In this document: piece by piece, positions 43,283 to 51,622 of the stretch
Layout of the letters: every line of letters starts with the position of its first letter
Numbering within the stretch: position 1 is the first letter of the stretch
Assembly (NCBI RefSeq): GCF_009650765.1
Contig: NZ_CP045740.1
Span: 7,230,001-7,294,000, forward strand
Direction of reading: 5' to 3'
Source: Streptomyces sp. SUK 48
GTDB lineage: Bacteria; Actinomycetota; Actinomycetes; Streptomycetales; Streptomycetaceae
DNA length: 64,000 bases
Program-made: the position numbers and the translations under genes
Notes under the pieces: model-generated
The model's input: only the letters and a program-made list of their open reading frames with translations
Database searches by the model: none
Told to the model about the DNA's origin: nothing

Positions 43283-43320
43283 GCCGCCCCCGGTCACCGT
43301 CGTACGGTGCCGGGGGCGGC
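43283..43320 (-). terminator. Intra-operon hairpin
   Basis: GCCGCCCCCGG at 43283-43293 pairs with 43310-43320 and CACCG with CGGTG inside it, leaving one bulged base and a 5-nt loop. It lies between the 184-residue substrate gene and the PPE-like gene. It may lower expression of the distal genes or act as an RNA-processing site. Confidence 0.6.
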
Positions 43321-43332
43321 CAGGACCACCCG

Positions 43333-43887
43333 TCAACTTGCTCCGCCGCCGGACCCGCCGGCGTCGGTCACCAGGCTGGTGAAGTCACTGGTCGTGCTCT
43401 GCATGGCGTTCTGCAGATCAGTGGCCTTCATCCGCCCGGCGTCTTCCAGAGTGGTGTAGTGCTGCGCCAACTGCTTGACGCCGTCGCGCAGATCACCGAG
43501 GCCCTGGGCCAGGTCCTGGAACACCTTGATGTACGACTCCTTGAGCCCGGAGTCGGCGTTCGGACCGTTGACCTTCGTCCGGATCTGGTTCGCGTGATAG
43601 AACGCGCCCGGCTCGGTCTGCACCTTTCCCAGCTCGGTCGCGGCGTCCCGCGTGGGCTGGATCAGCTTGTCGATGTTGTCGGCGAACAACAGCATCGACG
43701 GGGTGTCCACGCTGGTACCGCTGCCCGGGTCACCCGAACCGCCCGGTACGTTGGGCGGGTTGAAGGTGGTGGCCGCGGTCACGGTGCCGTGCCCGGAATC
43801 GAGCGTCGTCCCGCCGTCGTAGTGCTGCGGGTCCGGAGTCGGCGTCGACGTGGTCGTGTCCGGGATCGGCAAGGGCTGGTCGGCCAT
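43333..43887 (-). CDS. Type VII locus helical protein, probable secreted partner
   Basis: A 184-aa protein. Residues 1-60 are a Pro/Thr/Gly-rich disordered lead; residues about 62-170 are long amphipathic helices (LLFADNIDKLIQPTRDAATEL, VFQDLAQGLGDLRDGVKQLA), as in ESX-associated substrates, but without a WxG turn. It starts 3 nt after the stop of the preceding WXG100 gene and is followed by a hairpin, so it is co-transcribed with the two Esx genes. I do not recognise a named family. Confidence 0.7.
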   Translation of the reverse strand: MADQPLPIPDTTTSTPTPDPQHYDGGTTLDSGHGTVTAATTFNPPNVPGGSGDPGSGTSVDTPSMLLFADNIDKLIQPTRDAATELGKVQTEPGAFYHANQIRTKVNGPNADSGLKESYIKVFQDLAQGLGDLRDGVKQLAQHYTTLEDAGRMKATDLQNAMQSTTSDFTSLVTDAGGSGGGAS

Positions 43888-43890
43888 CGG

Positions 43891-44178
43891 TCACCCCCAG
43901 AGACGAACGCCCTGGCGCTCGCCACTGGAGTAGTACTCGTTGATCTCACCGAGCATCTGCGTGGCGGAGGCGGCCTTCTGGGTCATGTCCGCGGCGGCGG
44001 CGTCCCACTGCGCCTTGACCTGCTGGTAGGTCTGCTGGGCGTCGCTGGTCCACTCGCTGAGGTGCATCTTCGCCGCGTTGTCCAGCTCGGTGAGAGTCTG
44101 GTTGATGCGCTGCGTGATGGAGTTCATCTCGCCGACGATGTAGTCGACCTGCTCCATCTGGACGGTGTACGTGGTCAT
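43891..44178 (-). CDS. WXG100 family secreted protein (EsxB-like)
   Basis: A 95-residue helical hairpin protein, the usual length of ESX substrates. The turn motif is W43-T-S, with Ser replacing Gly of WxG. The C-terminus carries Y83-S-S-G-E87, matching the YxxxD/E type VII export signal, so this is probably the signal-bearing half of the EsxA/EsxB heterodimer. ATG at 44178; AAGGAG is 11 nt upstream. Confidence 0.9.
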   Translation of the reverse strand: MTTYTVQMEQVDYIVGEMNSITQRINQTLTELDNAAKMHLSEWTSDAQQTYQQVKAQWDAAAADMTQKAASATQMLGEINEYYSSGERQGVRLWG

Positions 44179-44239
44179 CTGCTGTCCGGCTCCTTGGGAA
44201 CGGATGCGAGTACGAAGGGGTGTGCCGGTCGGGGACCGG

Positions 44240-44581
44240 TCAGGAGGGGAAGCCCGGCAGACCGACGCTGCCCGAGCCCATCTGCTGCGCGACCTGTTGC
44301 GCCTGCTGCTGGGTGTTCTCGTGGGTGTTGGCGTAGACATGGGTGTTCTGCGCCAGCTTCTCCAGCATGGTGCGCAGCGACTGGTTGACCTTGTCGAAGT
44401 CGGTCAGCCAGTCCTGCATGGCCGTGTGGTAGATGTTCGCGGCCTCGCCGCTCCAGCTCGCCCGCAGGCCCTCGATCTGGCCGTCCATCTGCGCGTACGA
44501 GCCGGTGGTCTCGTCCAGGGCGGTCTGGAAGCTGCCCTGGGCGGCGGTCATTCCCTGTAGTTCGACTGACGTCAGTGCCAT
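44240..44581 (-). CDS. WXG100 family secreted protein (EsxA-like)
   Basis: A 113-residue protein with the canonical turn W43-S-G45 (RASWSGEAANIY) between two helices. It lacks a clear YxxxD/E signal, as expected for the EsxA-type partner. It is 61 nt upstream of the EsxB-like gene and is the first gene after the terminator-like hairpin that closes the eccA-type gene. It may therefore have its own promoter in 44582-44685, allowing higher expression of the substrates. Confidence 0.9.
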   Translation of the reverse strand: MALTSVELQGMTAAQGSFQTALDETTGSYAQMDGQIEGLRASWSGEAANIYHTAMQDWLTDFDKVNQSLRTMLEKLAQNTHVYANTHENTQQQAQQVAQQMGSGSVGLPGFPS

Positions 44582-44685
44582 CGTGTGGTCCTCTCTCGAA
44601 CTGCGGCGCCGGCTGTGGCTGTTGACAGCGATGTCACACCCGTGGGGGGTGTGCGCCGACGCCGGATGGTGGGGGGTTCACCCGC

Positions 44686-44730
44686 CGTCCGCCGCCACGC
44701 ACGAGGTCGTGCGCGGCGGCGGGGCGGACG
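44686..44730 (-). terminator. Long hairpin after the eccA-type gene
   Basis: CGTCCGCCGCC and CGCACG on the left arm pair with CGTGCG and GGCGGCGGGGCGGACG on the right (44686-44730), with small internal mismatches. It begins 5 bases past the stop codon at 44735 and divides machine genes from substrate genes. Confidence 0.65.
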
Positions 44731-44734
44731 TCTC

Positions 44735-47700
44735 TCATGTCTGCACCAGGGGCCTCGCCTGGGGCGGCTCCGTGGTGCCCGGCAGGCCGGCCCCGGTGCG
44801 CGGGGCGTTCGCCGGGGGCGGCGGACCTGCCGCCGCCGGGCCCGGCGAGCCCGTGGCGCCCGCCGAACTCGCCGCGGCCCCCGTGCCCGCCGTGCCCGAG
44901 GGGGCGGGTCCCGGCGTCGTGTCGGGGGTCGCGGCTCCGGGGAGGTCCGTCGCGCAGACGGTACGGGTACGGGCGGACGCGGCGAGCCGTTCCGCCAGCC
45001 GGTGCGCCTCCCAGGCGCCCCCGGGCGGCGGCGCGGCGTGGAAGGCGGCGGCCAGCATCTTGGCCGCGTCGTCGGCCAGTTGGAAGCCGAAGACCCACAG
45101 GCGCCGCCGTACCAGCTCGATGGCCTGCTCCACGGTGTACGGATCGAGCCGCAGGTACTCGGCGAACTCCCCGGCGATGTCGGCCCGTTCGCCCACCAGC
45201 GCGCGCAGCTCGGCGGGCGAGCCGCACAGGGCGAGCACCGTGTCGCAGGGGGTGGCCGCGAGCCGGGCCAGTCCGTCGAGCACCGCCGCGCGCTCGGCGG
45301 GCGAACGGCGGCCGAGGGCGTCGTCGAGGCGCAGCACCAGCAGCCCGCCCGACGCCTCCTCCAGCGCCGCCGCCAGCCGGTGCGCGGGCTGCTTCGGGAA
45401 GCGTGCCGGGAGCGCGGAGAGCCGTACCTCGTGCACGGCGCCCGAGGTGAGCAGCCCCGCCTCGGTCAGGCACCGCGCGTACGCCCGGGCCAGCGCCCGC
45501 CGGCCGCTGCCCTGCGGGCCCTCCAGCACGATGTTGGCCTGCGCGGACACCGCCCGCCCCGCTTCGCGCGGGGCACCGGCGAGCGCCGCCACCCGGGTGG
45601 CCAGGACGGCGCGGGCCGCGTCGAGGCCGGCCATCGCGGCCAGCTTCGCCAGACCCGCCGACTGCCCAGGCGCGGCGCCGGGCGCGGTCGGGGTGCCGGG
45701 TGCCGGGCGCGCGGGCGGGGCGCCTTGGCCGGCTCGCCGCTCGGCCTGGCCACCGGCCGGGGCCGCCGGGCCGCCCTGCGCCTCCGCCGCCCCGCTCGGC
45801 ACGGTGATGACGTCGGCGCCGTCGAGGCGGGACAACTCCGTGTCGTCGCCCGGGGGTTCGGCGGCCAGCCGGGACGCCTGCCTGCTGATCATCTCCTCGA
45901 AGACCTGCCGGGCGACGCGTCCGTTGCCGAAGGTGGCGCCCTTGGGCACGTCCTGGAAGTAGCGGTCCAGGGCGTCGAGGGCCGAACCCGACAGCTCGTA
46001 GTAGTGCTTGGCGCACAGGCCCCGCACGATGGTGACCAGTTCGTCGGCGCTGTAGTTGGGGAACTCCACCGTGCGGGCGAACCGGGAGGCCATGCCCGGG
46101 TTGGAGGCGAGGAACTGCTCCATCTGCGCGGAGTACCCGGCGACGATCACCACGACCTCGTCGCGATGGTCCTCCATCAGCTTCATCAGCGAGTCCACGG
46201 CCTCCTGCCCGAAGTCGGGGCCGTTGCCGCGGGACTGGTTGGTGAGCGTGTACGCCTCGTCGATGAACAGCACACCGCCGAGGGCCTTGTTGAAGACCTC
46301 CGTGGTCTTGATGGCCGTGCCGCCGATGATCTGCGCCACCAGGTCGGCGCGGGCCACCTCGACGATATGGCCCTGGCTGAGGATGCCCAGTTCCGCGAGG
46401 ACCGCGCCGTAGAGCCGGGCCACCGTGGTCTTGCCGGTGCCGGGCGGCCCCGCGAAGACCAGGTGCCGGCTCATCGGCGGCATCGGCAGGCCCATCTCCT
46501 GGCGGCGCTGCGCCATCTTGTTGAGGTTGATCAGGCCGGTGACCTCCAGCTTCACGCTCTCCAGGCCGACCAGCCCCTCCAGCTCCGCGAGGGGACCGGT
46601 GCCGGTGTGCGCGGCCGCCCGGGTCGCCGCGTCGCCGCCCCCCGCGCCGGAGCCGCCGGAGCCGGTGGCCGCGGTCGTACGGCCGCCCGGGTCGCCGCCG
46701 GTGTCGACGCGCTCCACCGAGACCTGGCCCGTCTTGAGCTGGCGCACCGGGACGCCGCCGTTGTCGCGGATCTCGCAGTCGTGCACCCGCACCGGTTCGT
46801 CGGTGTTGCAGCGCACGCCGTCGCCGCCATTGTCGAAGACGGTGCAGTTGGTCAGTTCGGCCCGCGAGGACGCCTGCACGTTCACACCGTGGCCGCGCGC
46901 GCCGTTCACCCGGCAGCCGACCGCGGTGAGCGCGCCGCCCGCGCTGATCCGGATGCCGTCGCCGTCCGACCCGGTGAACTCGCTGTCCTGGGCGCTGAGT
47001 TCGGACTCCGCGCCGATGAGCGTGGAGCAGCCGGTGAACGCCGAGCCGGTCACCTCGGCGCGGGCGCCCGAGGCGAGGGCGAGCCCCGTACCGCCTCCGG
47101 AGCGCAGCCGCAGCGCGGACAGCGACGCCGAGGCCCCCTCGGACAGCTCGACGCCTGTCACCAACTCTGCGTCACGCAGGGTCACTTCAGCCTTGGCCCC
47201 GACGCCCCGCAGCGCGGTGCCGGCCGCGTCGGCCGTCAGCCGGTCCAGCACCACCGCGCCGTCCGCCACCTGCACGGCCGCCGTGCCCGCGCCCTCGACG
47301 GACAGTCCCGCGCCCTCGGCCCGGCCGCCGGCCTCCACCAGCAGACCGGTCGGGGTGCCGGTGATCCGGCAGTCCTCGAGCCGGGGCCGCGCGCCTGCCG
47401 CGACATGGATGCCCTCCCGCCGGGCCCCGGCGACGAGGCACTCGCGCAGCACCGGCGCGCTGCCCTCGCCGACCCGGACCGCCTGCCCGCCGGAACCGGT
47501 GAACGAGCAGCGGGTCAGCACCACTTCGGCCGCGCTGGTCAGATACGCGTCCAGCGCGGCGCTGCCGCTCACCTCGACACCGGTGAGCGTGGCGCGCGCG
47601 TTCTGCTCCACGGCGAGCGCGGGCTTGCCGCTGCCGCTGATCCGGGTGGCCTCCACCACCGCCGTGGCCTGTCCGTTGACGCAGACGCCGTTGCCCCGGG

Positions 47701-48238
47701 CCCGGTCGAGCCGGCAGTCGCGCAGGGTCAGCCGGCCGTGCTCGGCCACCACGACCGCCGACGAGCCGACCTCCTGGATGTGCGTGCCCTCGACGGCGTT
47801 GGCGCCGCCGGAGGTGACCACGATGCCCGCGCCCTGCGCGTTGGTGACCTGGCAGTCCCGCAGCGCGACCACGCCGTCCTGCCAGGCCAGCACGGCCGCC
47901 CACGCCTCGCCGGAGATCCGGCAGCCGTCCAGCGCGGCCTGCCCCCGGCGCACGTCGAGCACCGGGGCCTCGCGGTCGGTGCCGGACAGCTGGAGGCCGG
48001 TGAGCCGGACCGCCTCCGCGTCCAGGACGAGGGTGCTGCCCTGGGCCGCGGCGATCTCCACCGTGCCGCCGGCGCCCTCGGCGGCCAGCGTCACCGCGCG
48101 GTTGATGTACAGGCTCTCGTCGTAACGCCCCGGCGCGACGGTGATCAGCGCCCCGTCGGTGGCGTCCGCCAGGGCGTCGGCGATGGCGCGGTAGGCCCCG
48201 GGGCGGTCCGGGGACACCAGTAGCACGGGCCGGGTCAC
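44735..48238 (-). CDS. EccA-type AAA+ ATPase fused to an N-terminal beta-helix
   Basis: A 1167-aa protein. Residues about 1-500 are a right-handed parallel beta-helix of pectate-lyase type (opening VAPGRYDESLYINRAVTLAAEG, then many short coils ending in GxxVxxxxxA and CxxTG patterns). A middle AAA+ domain of the EccA/CbbX/SpoVK family follows: Walker A AGPPGTGKTT near 600, Walker B GVLFIDEAYTL near 655, NPGMASRF sensor region. A second AAA-like domain (about 870-1085) has the altered P-loop GPQGSGRR, without the lysine, so it is probably non-catalytic. EccA proteins act in the cytoplasm on ESX substrates. The GTG at 48238 overlaps the preceding stop (GTGA). Confidence 0.85.
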   Translation of the reverse strand: MTRPVLLVSPDRPGAYRAIADALADATDGALITVAPGRYDESLYINRAVTLAAEGAGGTVEIAAAQGSTLVLDAEAVRLTGLQLSGTDREAPVLDVRRGQAALDGCRISGEAWAAVLAWQDGVVALRDCQVTNAQGAGIVVTSGGANAVEGTHIQEVGSSAVVVAEHGRLTLRDCRLDRARGNGVCVNGQATAVVEATRISGSGKPALAVEQNARATLTGVEVSGSAALDAYLTSAAEVVLTRCSFTGSGGQAVRVGEGSAPVLRECLVAGARREGIHVAAGARPRLEDCRITGTPTGLLVEAGGRAEGAGLSVEGAGTAAVQVADGAVVLDRLTADAAGTALRGVGAKAEVTLRDAELVTGVELSEGASASLSALRLRSGGGTGLALASGARAEVTGSAFTGCSTLIGAESELSAQDSEFTGSDGDGIRISAGGALTAVGCRVNGARGHGVNVQASSRAELTNCTVFDNGGDGVRCNTDEPVRVHDCEIRDNGGVPVRQLKTGQVSVERVDTGGDPGGRTTAATGSGGSGAGGGDAATRAAAHTGTGPLAELEGLVGLESVKLEVTGLINLNKMAQRRQEMGLPMPPMSRHLVFAGPPGTGKTTVARLYGAVLAELGILSQGHIVEVARADLVAQIIGGTAIKTTEVFNKALGGVLFIDEAYTLTNQSRGNGPDFGQEAVDSLMKLMEDHRDEVVVIVAGYSAQMEQFLASNPGMASRFARTVEFPNYSADELVTIVRGLCAKHYYELSGSALDALDRYFQDVPKGATFGNGRVARQVFEEMISRQASRLAAEPPGDDTELSRLDGADVITVPSGAAEAQGGPAAPAGGQAERRAGQGAPPARPAPGTPTAPGAAPGQSAGLAKLAAMAGLDAARAVLATRVAALAGAPREAGRAVSAQANIVLEGPQGSGRRALARAYARCLTEAGLLTSGAVHEVRLSALPARFPKQPAHRLAAALEEASGGLLVLRLDDALGRRSPAERAAVLDGLARLAATPCDTVLALCGSPAELRALVGERADIAGEFAEYLRLDPYTVEQAIELVRRRLWVFGFQLADDAAKMLAAAFHAAPPPGGAWEAHRLAERLAASARTRTVCATDLPGAATPDTTPGPAPSGTAGTGAAASSAGATGSPGPAAAGPPPPANAPRTGAGLPGTTEPPQARPLVQT

Positions 48239-51200
48239 AGTTTCGCTCCCTCGTCAGGCGCACTCAGGTCGCCGCTCTTGCCATTGCCGTTGCCGCCAGG
48301 GCCGCCGGTGCCGTCACCGGCGCCGTGCGGGCGCTGCCGTTGCGCCGGGGCCCCGCCGATCAGACCCGGGGGTGTCCCGAGGGCGCCCTGGCCGCCCGGC
48401 TCGTCCCGGCCGGCCGCGTCGTCGGCGCGCAGCGCGGCGGCCGCGCGGTCGAGTCCGTCCAGGGCGATCTCGTCCAGCGGCACCCGCTGGACGTCCACCT
48501 TGCCGTCGGAGGCGATCTCCGAGGGCGACAACTCCCGCAGCAGCACCGGGCCTTCGCCCTCCGCGGGACGCAGCACCTTGAACGTCGTGCCGGGCAGGAA
48601 CACCACGCGGTCCGGCTCGGCGGGGTCGATCAGATTGGTACGGCGGGCGGTGATCGACCAGATGAGGAAGTCGGTGGCGTCGTGCGGACCGGGGCGCGGG
48701 GCGCCGTACGCCGTGCAGAACGCCCACTCCGTCACCAGCCGTCCCTCCCGGAACCAGGCCCGCTCCGCCGTGCTCGCGCGGGCCCGCAGCAGTGCGGCGC
48801 CCCGGTACGACGGCAGCCTGCGCAGGCCGGCGGCCACACAGCGGGCCAAGGGCACGTGCGGGCCGACCGCCGCGGCGCGTACGGCCGCGTTGACCTGCGC
48901 GCTGTCCCCGGTCAGGAACAGCCGTACGGCCACCAGGTCGGTGAGCGCGTCCGTGGCCTCGCCGCGCGCGCCGCCACGCAGTCCCGGCGACTCCGACATC
49001 ACCCGGGACACCGTGCCCGCGACCGCGTTGTACTGCGTGCTGAGCGTCCGGCGCACCCAGTCCCGCTCCTTCTCGGTGCCGCGCTCCGGCGGTACGGCGC
49101 AGGCGGACGCCTTGGGCGTGGGCTGGACGCGGACACCGGGGACGGCCGCGGGGGCGGCCGCCTGGGGCTCGGGAGCGTCGGGGGCGCCCGGCGCGGGGGC
49201 GGGCGGCGTCGGCCCGTCGGCCCGGCCGGTGCCGGCGGGCTTCACGGGCGCGGCGGCAGGGGAGTCGGACTCCAGCCGGATCAACGGCGCGGGGCGCACG
49301 GGGGGCGCCGGGGGAGTGGGGGCAGTGAGGGGAGCGGGGGCAGCGGGAGGAGCCGTCGGCGGGACCGTGGGCTGCGGCTGCGGCTGCGGCTGCGGCTGCG
49401 GCTGCGGCTGCGGCTCGGGCTCCGGCTCCGGCTTCTCGGCGGGAGGGGCATGCGGCGCCGAGGGACCGGCGCCGGGTGCGTCGGGCGCGTGCGGAACCGA
49501 CGGCTCCGGCACAGGACCCTGTTCCGGCGCAGGTCCCTGCTCCGGTTCCGGGGTGGTCGCTCGTGTGGGTACGTCGGTCCGCGCCGGGCGCTCCGCCTCC
49601 CGGCCGTCCAGCCCGTCCACGGGACGCGGGTTCTCCCTCGGCGGCTCACCCGGATTCCCCTGCTCCCCCCGGTTCCCGGGCTCGGACACGGCCGGAAGGT
49701 CGGGCAGCGCAAGGCGCGCGGGCGCGGCGGGGCGAGGCGGCGTCGGCACCGGCGCAACGGGCCCCTGGACCAGGGGCATCGGCGGAACCGGGCCCTGCCC
49801 CACGGGTGCCGGCGCGTCGGTACGCGGCACGTCGGGTACCGGCTCCGGTGCGGGACGCGGCGCCTCCCGAACCGGCTCCGGTCCGGGCACCGGCACCGGC
49901 ATGGGCGCGGGGCCCGGCCCGTCCCCGGTCGCCGTGGCCGCCGGCGCGGTGGTGACGGTCTCCCGCCCGGGCCGCCCGGCCGTGCCCGCGTCCCCGGACT
50001 CGCCGGTCACCCGGGCGTCGTCGCCCGACTCGACCCGCGGCAGCCCGGCCGACGGCACCTCGGACTCGGTCCGGGCCGCGAGGGGCGCCGTCACGGGCGG
50101 TGCCGCCGGTGCCGCGTGCCCCCGTACCCGCACGGTCCTCTCGTCGAGGTCCAGATGCGCGAGCGCCGACGCCCCGCCCGACCCCTCACCTCGTACAACT
50201 CTGTTCTCCGCGAACGGAGTTGGCGCAGGGGCCGGCGAACCCCAGGGCGCCGCCTCCGCCGTCCTGGCCTGCCCCCGGAACGCGGTGGGGGCGATCGCCT
50301 GCGGGCCCGTCGCCGTGGCGTCCGGCGTCGACCACAGGCCGGCGTCGTCCGCCGTCACCGCCACCTGGCCCGGCTCGTCGGCCGGGGCGATCGTGAAGCC
50401 CTCGCGCCGCTCGGGGTCCAGCCGCCACAGCATGTCCTCGGCGAGCGCGCGCATCCGGTCGGCCGCGCCGGGCGTCGTGCGGTCGTAGAGGATCGCCGCG
50501 TAGCCGGGCGCGGCCGGTATCCGGCGCACCGCGTCACCGTCCGCGGGCTCGGCCAGCGGGCGCATCCACAGGCCGCTCTGCACCACTTCGAGCACCGCGT
50601 CGGCGGCGTACTCGTACACACCGGTGGTGATCTCGGGCACCCCCGACAGGGGCCTGCGCAGGCCGAAGAGGGTGGGCGGGGCGGGGGCGCTCCCGGTGCG
50701 CGGGAAGTACATCAGCTCGCTGACGAAGGGGTGGTGGCCGAGCGTGCCGTCCGGCCGTACCGCCGCCACCTCGGGCGAGGCGAGACCGGCGCGCGACTCG
50801 ACCGGCACGCCCGCGTACAGCACCACCTGCCGGCCGAGCGCGTCGGCGAGTTCCTGGCCCAGCGCCTCGGCGCCCTCGGGCAGCGCGACCGGACCGAGGT
50901 GCAGGAAACGCACCCAGGAGCGCGCGGACGGCAGGACCGTGTCCCACAGGCGGGTCACGTCGGCCAGGGTCACGGGCGGTCCGCCGGGGCTGCCGAGGAC
51001 CACGGTGAGGATGTCGGGATGGCTCGGCAGCCGGTCCACCAGGCGCCGGCCGCTCTCGGCGGCGGGATGGTCGTGCGGGCTGCGCACCCACACCCCGCAG
51101 GGCGCCGGTTCGGCGATGCCGTGGCCGCTGGTCGTCCAGGGACGGTCGAAGGTGGAGAACTCCCAGCGCGGCTTGGGGAACCGGCGCGAGTCGCGCTCCG

Positions 51201-51618
51201 CCGAGCGGCCGGGCCGGAACCGCAGCCAGCCCGCGCCGTGGTCGCTCGGGATGAACAGGCCGCCGCCGTCGGTCGGCAGCACCGCGCCGTCCGGGGCGAG
51301 CACCAGCCGGCCGAGCCGGTCCGCGATCCGCTGGGCGGCGCGCCGCGACTCCTGGGGTGTGCTGCGGCCGAAGACCAGGCGCAGGCTCTCGCCCCGGCCC
51401 GCCAGCAGCCGTGCCACCGCGTCCGCCGAGCCCTCCAGCTGGCCGTGGGGGAGGTCCACCACGGCCAGGGTGTGCTGGGGGTCGGCGGCGAGCCCCGCGG
51501 TGAACGCGGCGGCGTGCGGGTCGGGTTCGCCCTTGGGGTGCACCAGCAGCGCCCGGCCCTCGGCCCGGCACTGCAACGCCGTCCCGCCCGTCCGGGCGGT
51601 GCCCAGTCCTCTGCGCAT
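48235..51618 (-). CDS. Proline-rich type VII locus protein with ADP-ribosyltransferase-like C-terminus
   Basis: A 1127-residue protein of unknown function. Residues 1-450 form an unrecognised alpha/beta region. Residues about 470-830 are disordered and Pro/Ala/Glu-rich, with a PQ dipeptide run near 740. Residues about 860-1060 look like the ADP-ribosyltransferase fold: YRGAAL (Arg near 935), VTEWAFCTA, FLIWSITARRTN and VVFLPGTTFKVL. The usual glutamate pair ExE before the last strand reads as EPD followed by RVVF, so activity is doubtful. It lies 4 nt after eccB and overlaps the eccA-type gene, and is probably a structural or regulatory part of the machine. Confidence 0.78.
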   Translation of the reverse strand: MRRGLGTARTGGTALQCRAEGRALLVHPKGEPDPHAAAFTAGLAADPQHTLAVVDLPHGQLEGSADAVARLLAGRGESLRLVFGRSTPQESRRAAQRIADRLGRLVLAPDGAVLPTDGGGLFIPSDHGAGWLRFRPGRSAERDSRRFPKPRWEFSTFDRPWTTSGHGIAEPAPCGVWVRSPHDHPAAESGRRLVDRLPSHPDILTVVLGSPGGPPVTLADVTRLWDTVLPSARSWVRFLHLGPVALPEGAEALGQELADALGRQVVLYAGVPVESRAGLASPEVAAVRPDGTLGHHPFVSELMYFPRTGSAPAPPTLFGLRRPLSGVPEITTGVYEYAADAVLEVVQSGLWMRPLAEPADGDAVRRIPAAPGYAAILYDRTTPGAADRMRALAEDMLWRLDPERREGFTIAPADEPGQVAVTADDAGLWSTPDATATGPQAIAPTAFRGQARTAEAAPWGSPAPAPTPFAENRVVRGEGSGGASALAHLDLDERTVRVRGHAAPAAPPVTAPLAARTESEVPSAGLPRVESGDDARVTGESGDAGTAGRPGRETVTTAPAATATGDGPGPAPMPVPVPGPEPVREAPRPAPEPVPDVPRTDAPAPVGQGPVPPMPLVQGPVAPVPTPPRPAAPARLALPDLPAVSEPGNRGEQGNPGEPPRENPRPVDGLDGREAERPARTDVPTRATTPEPEQGPAPEQGPVPEPSVPHAPDAPGAGPSAPHAPPAEKPEPEPEPQPQPQPQPQPQPQPTVPPTAPPAAPAPLTAPTPPAPPVRPAPLIRLESDSPAAAPVKPAGTGRADGPTPPAPAPGAPDAPEPQAAAPAAVPGVRVQPTPKASACAVPPERGTEKERDWVRRTLSTQYNAVAGTVSRVMSESPGLRGGARGEATDALTDLVAVRLFLTGDSAQVNAAVRAAAVGPHVPLARCVAAGLRRLPSYRGAALLRARASTAERAWFREGRLVTEWAFCTAYGAPRPGPHDATDFLIWSITARRTNLIDPAEPDRVVFLPGTTFKVLRPAEGEGPVLLRELSPSEIASDGKVDVQRVPLDEIALDGLDRAAAALRADDAAGRDEPGGQGALGTPPGLIGGAPAQRQRPHGAGDGTGGPGGNGNGKSGDLSAPDEGAKL

Positions 51619-51622
51619 CCGC

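Noticed and set aside
48235..51618. Active ADP-ribosylating toxin
   Set aside because: The ExE glutamate pair is not intact and the gene lies among machine genes, so only a fold-level resemblance is claimed.
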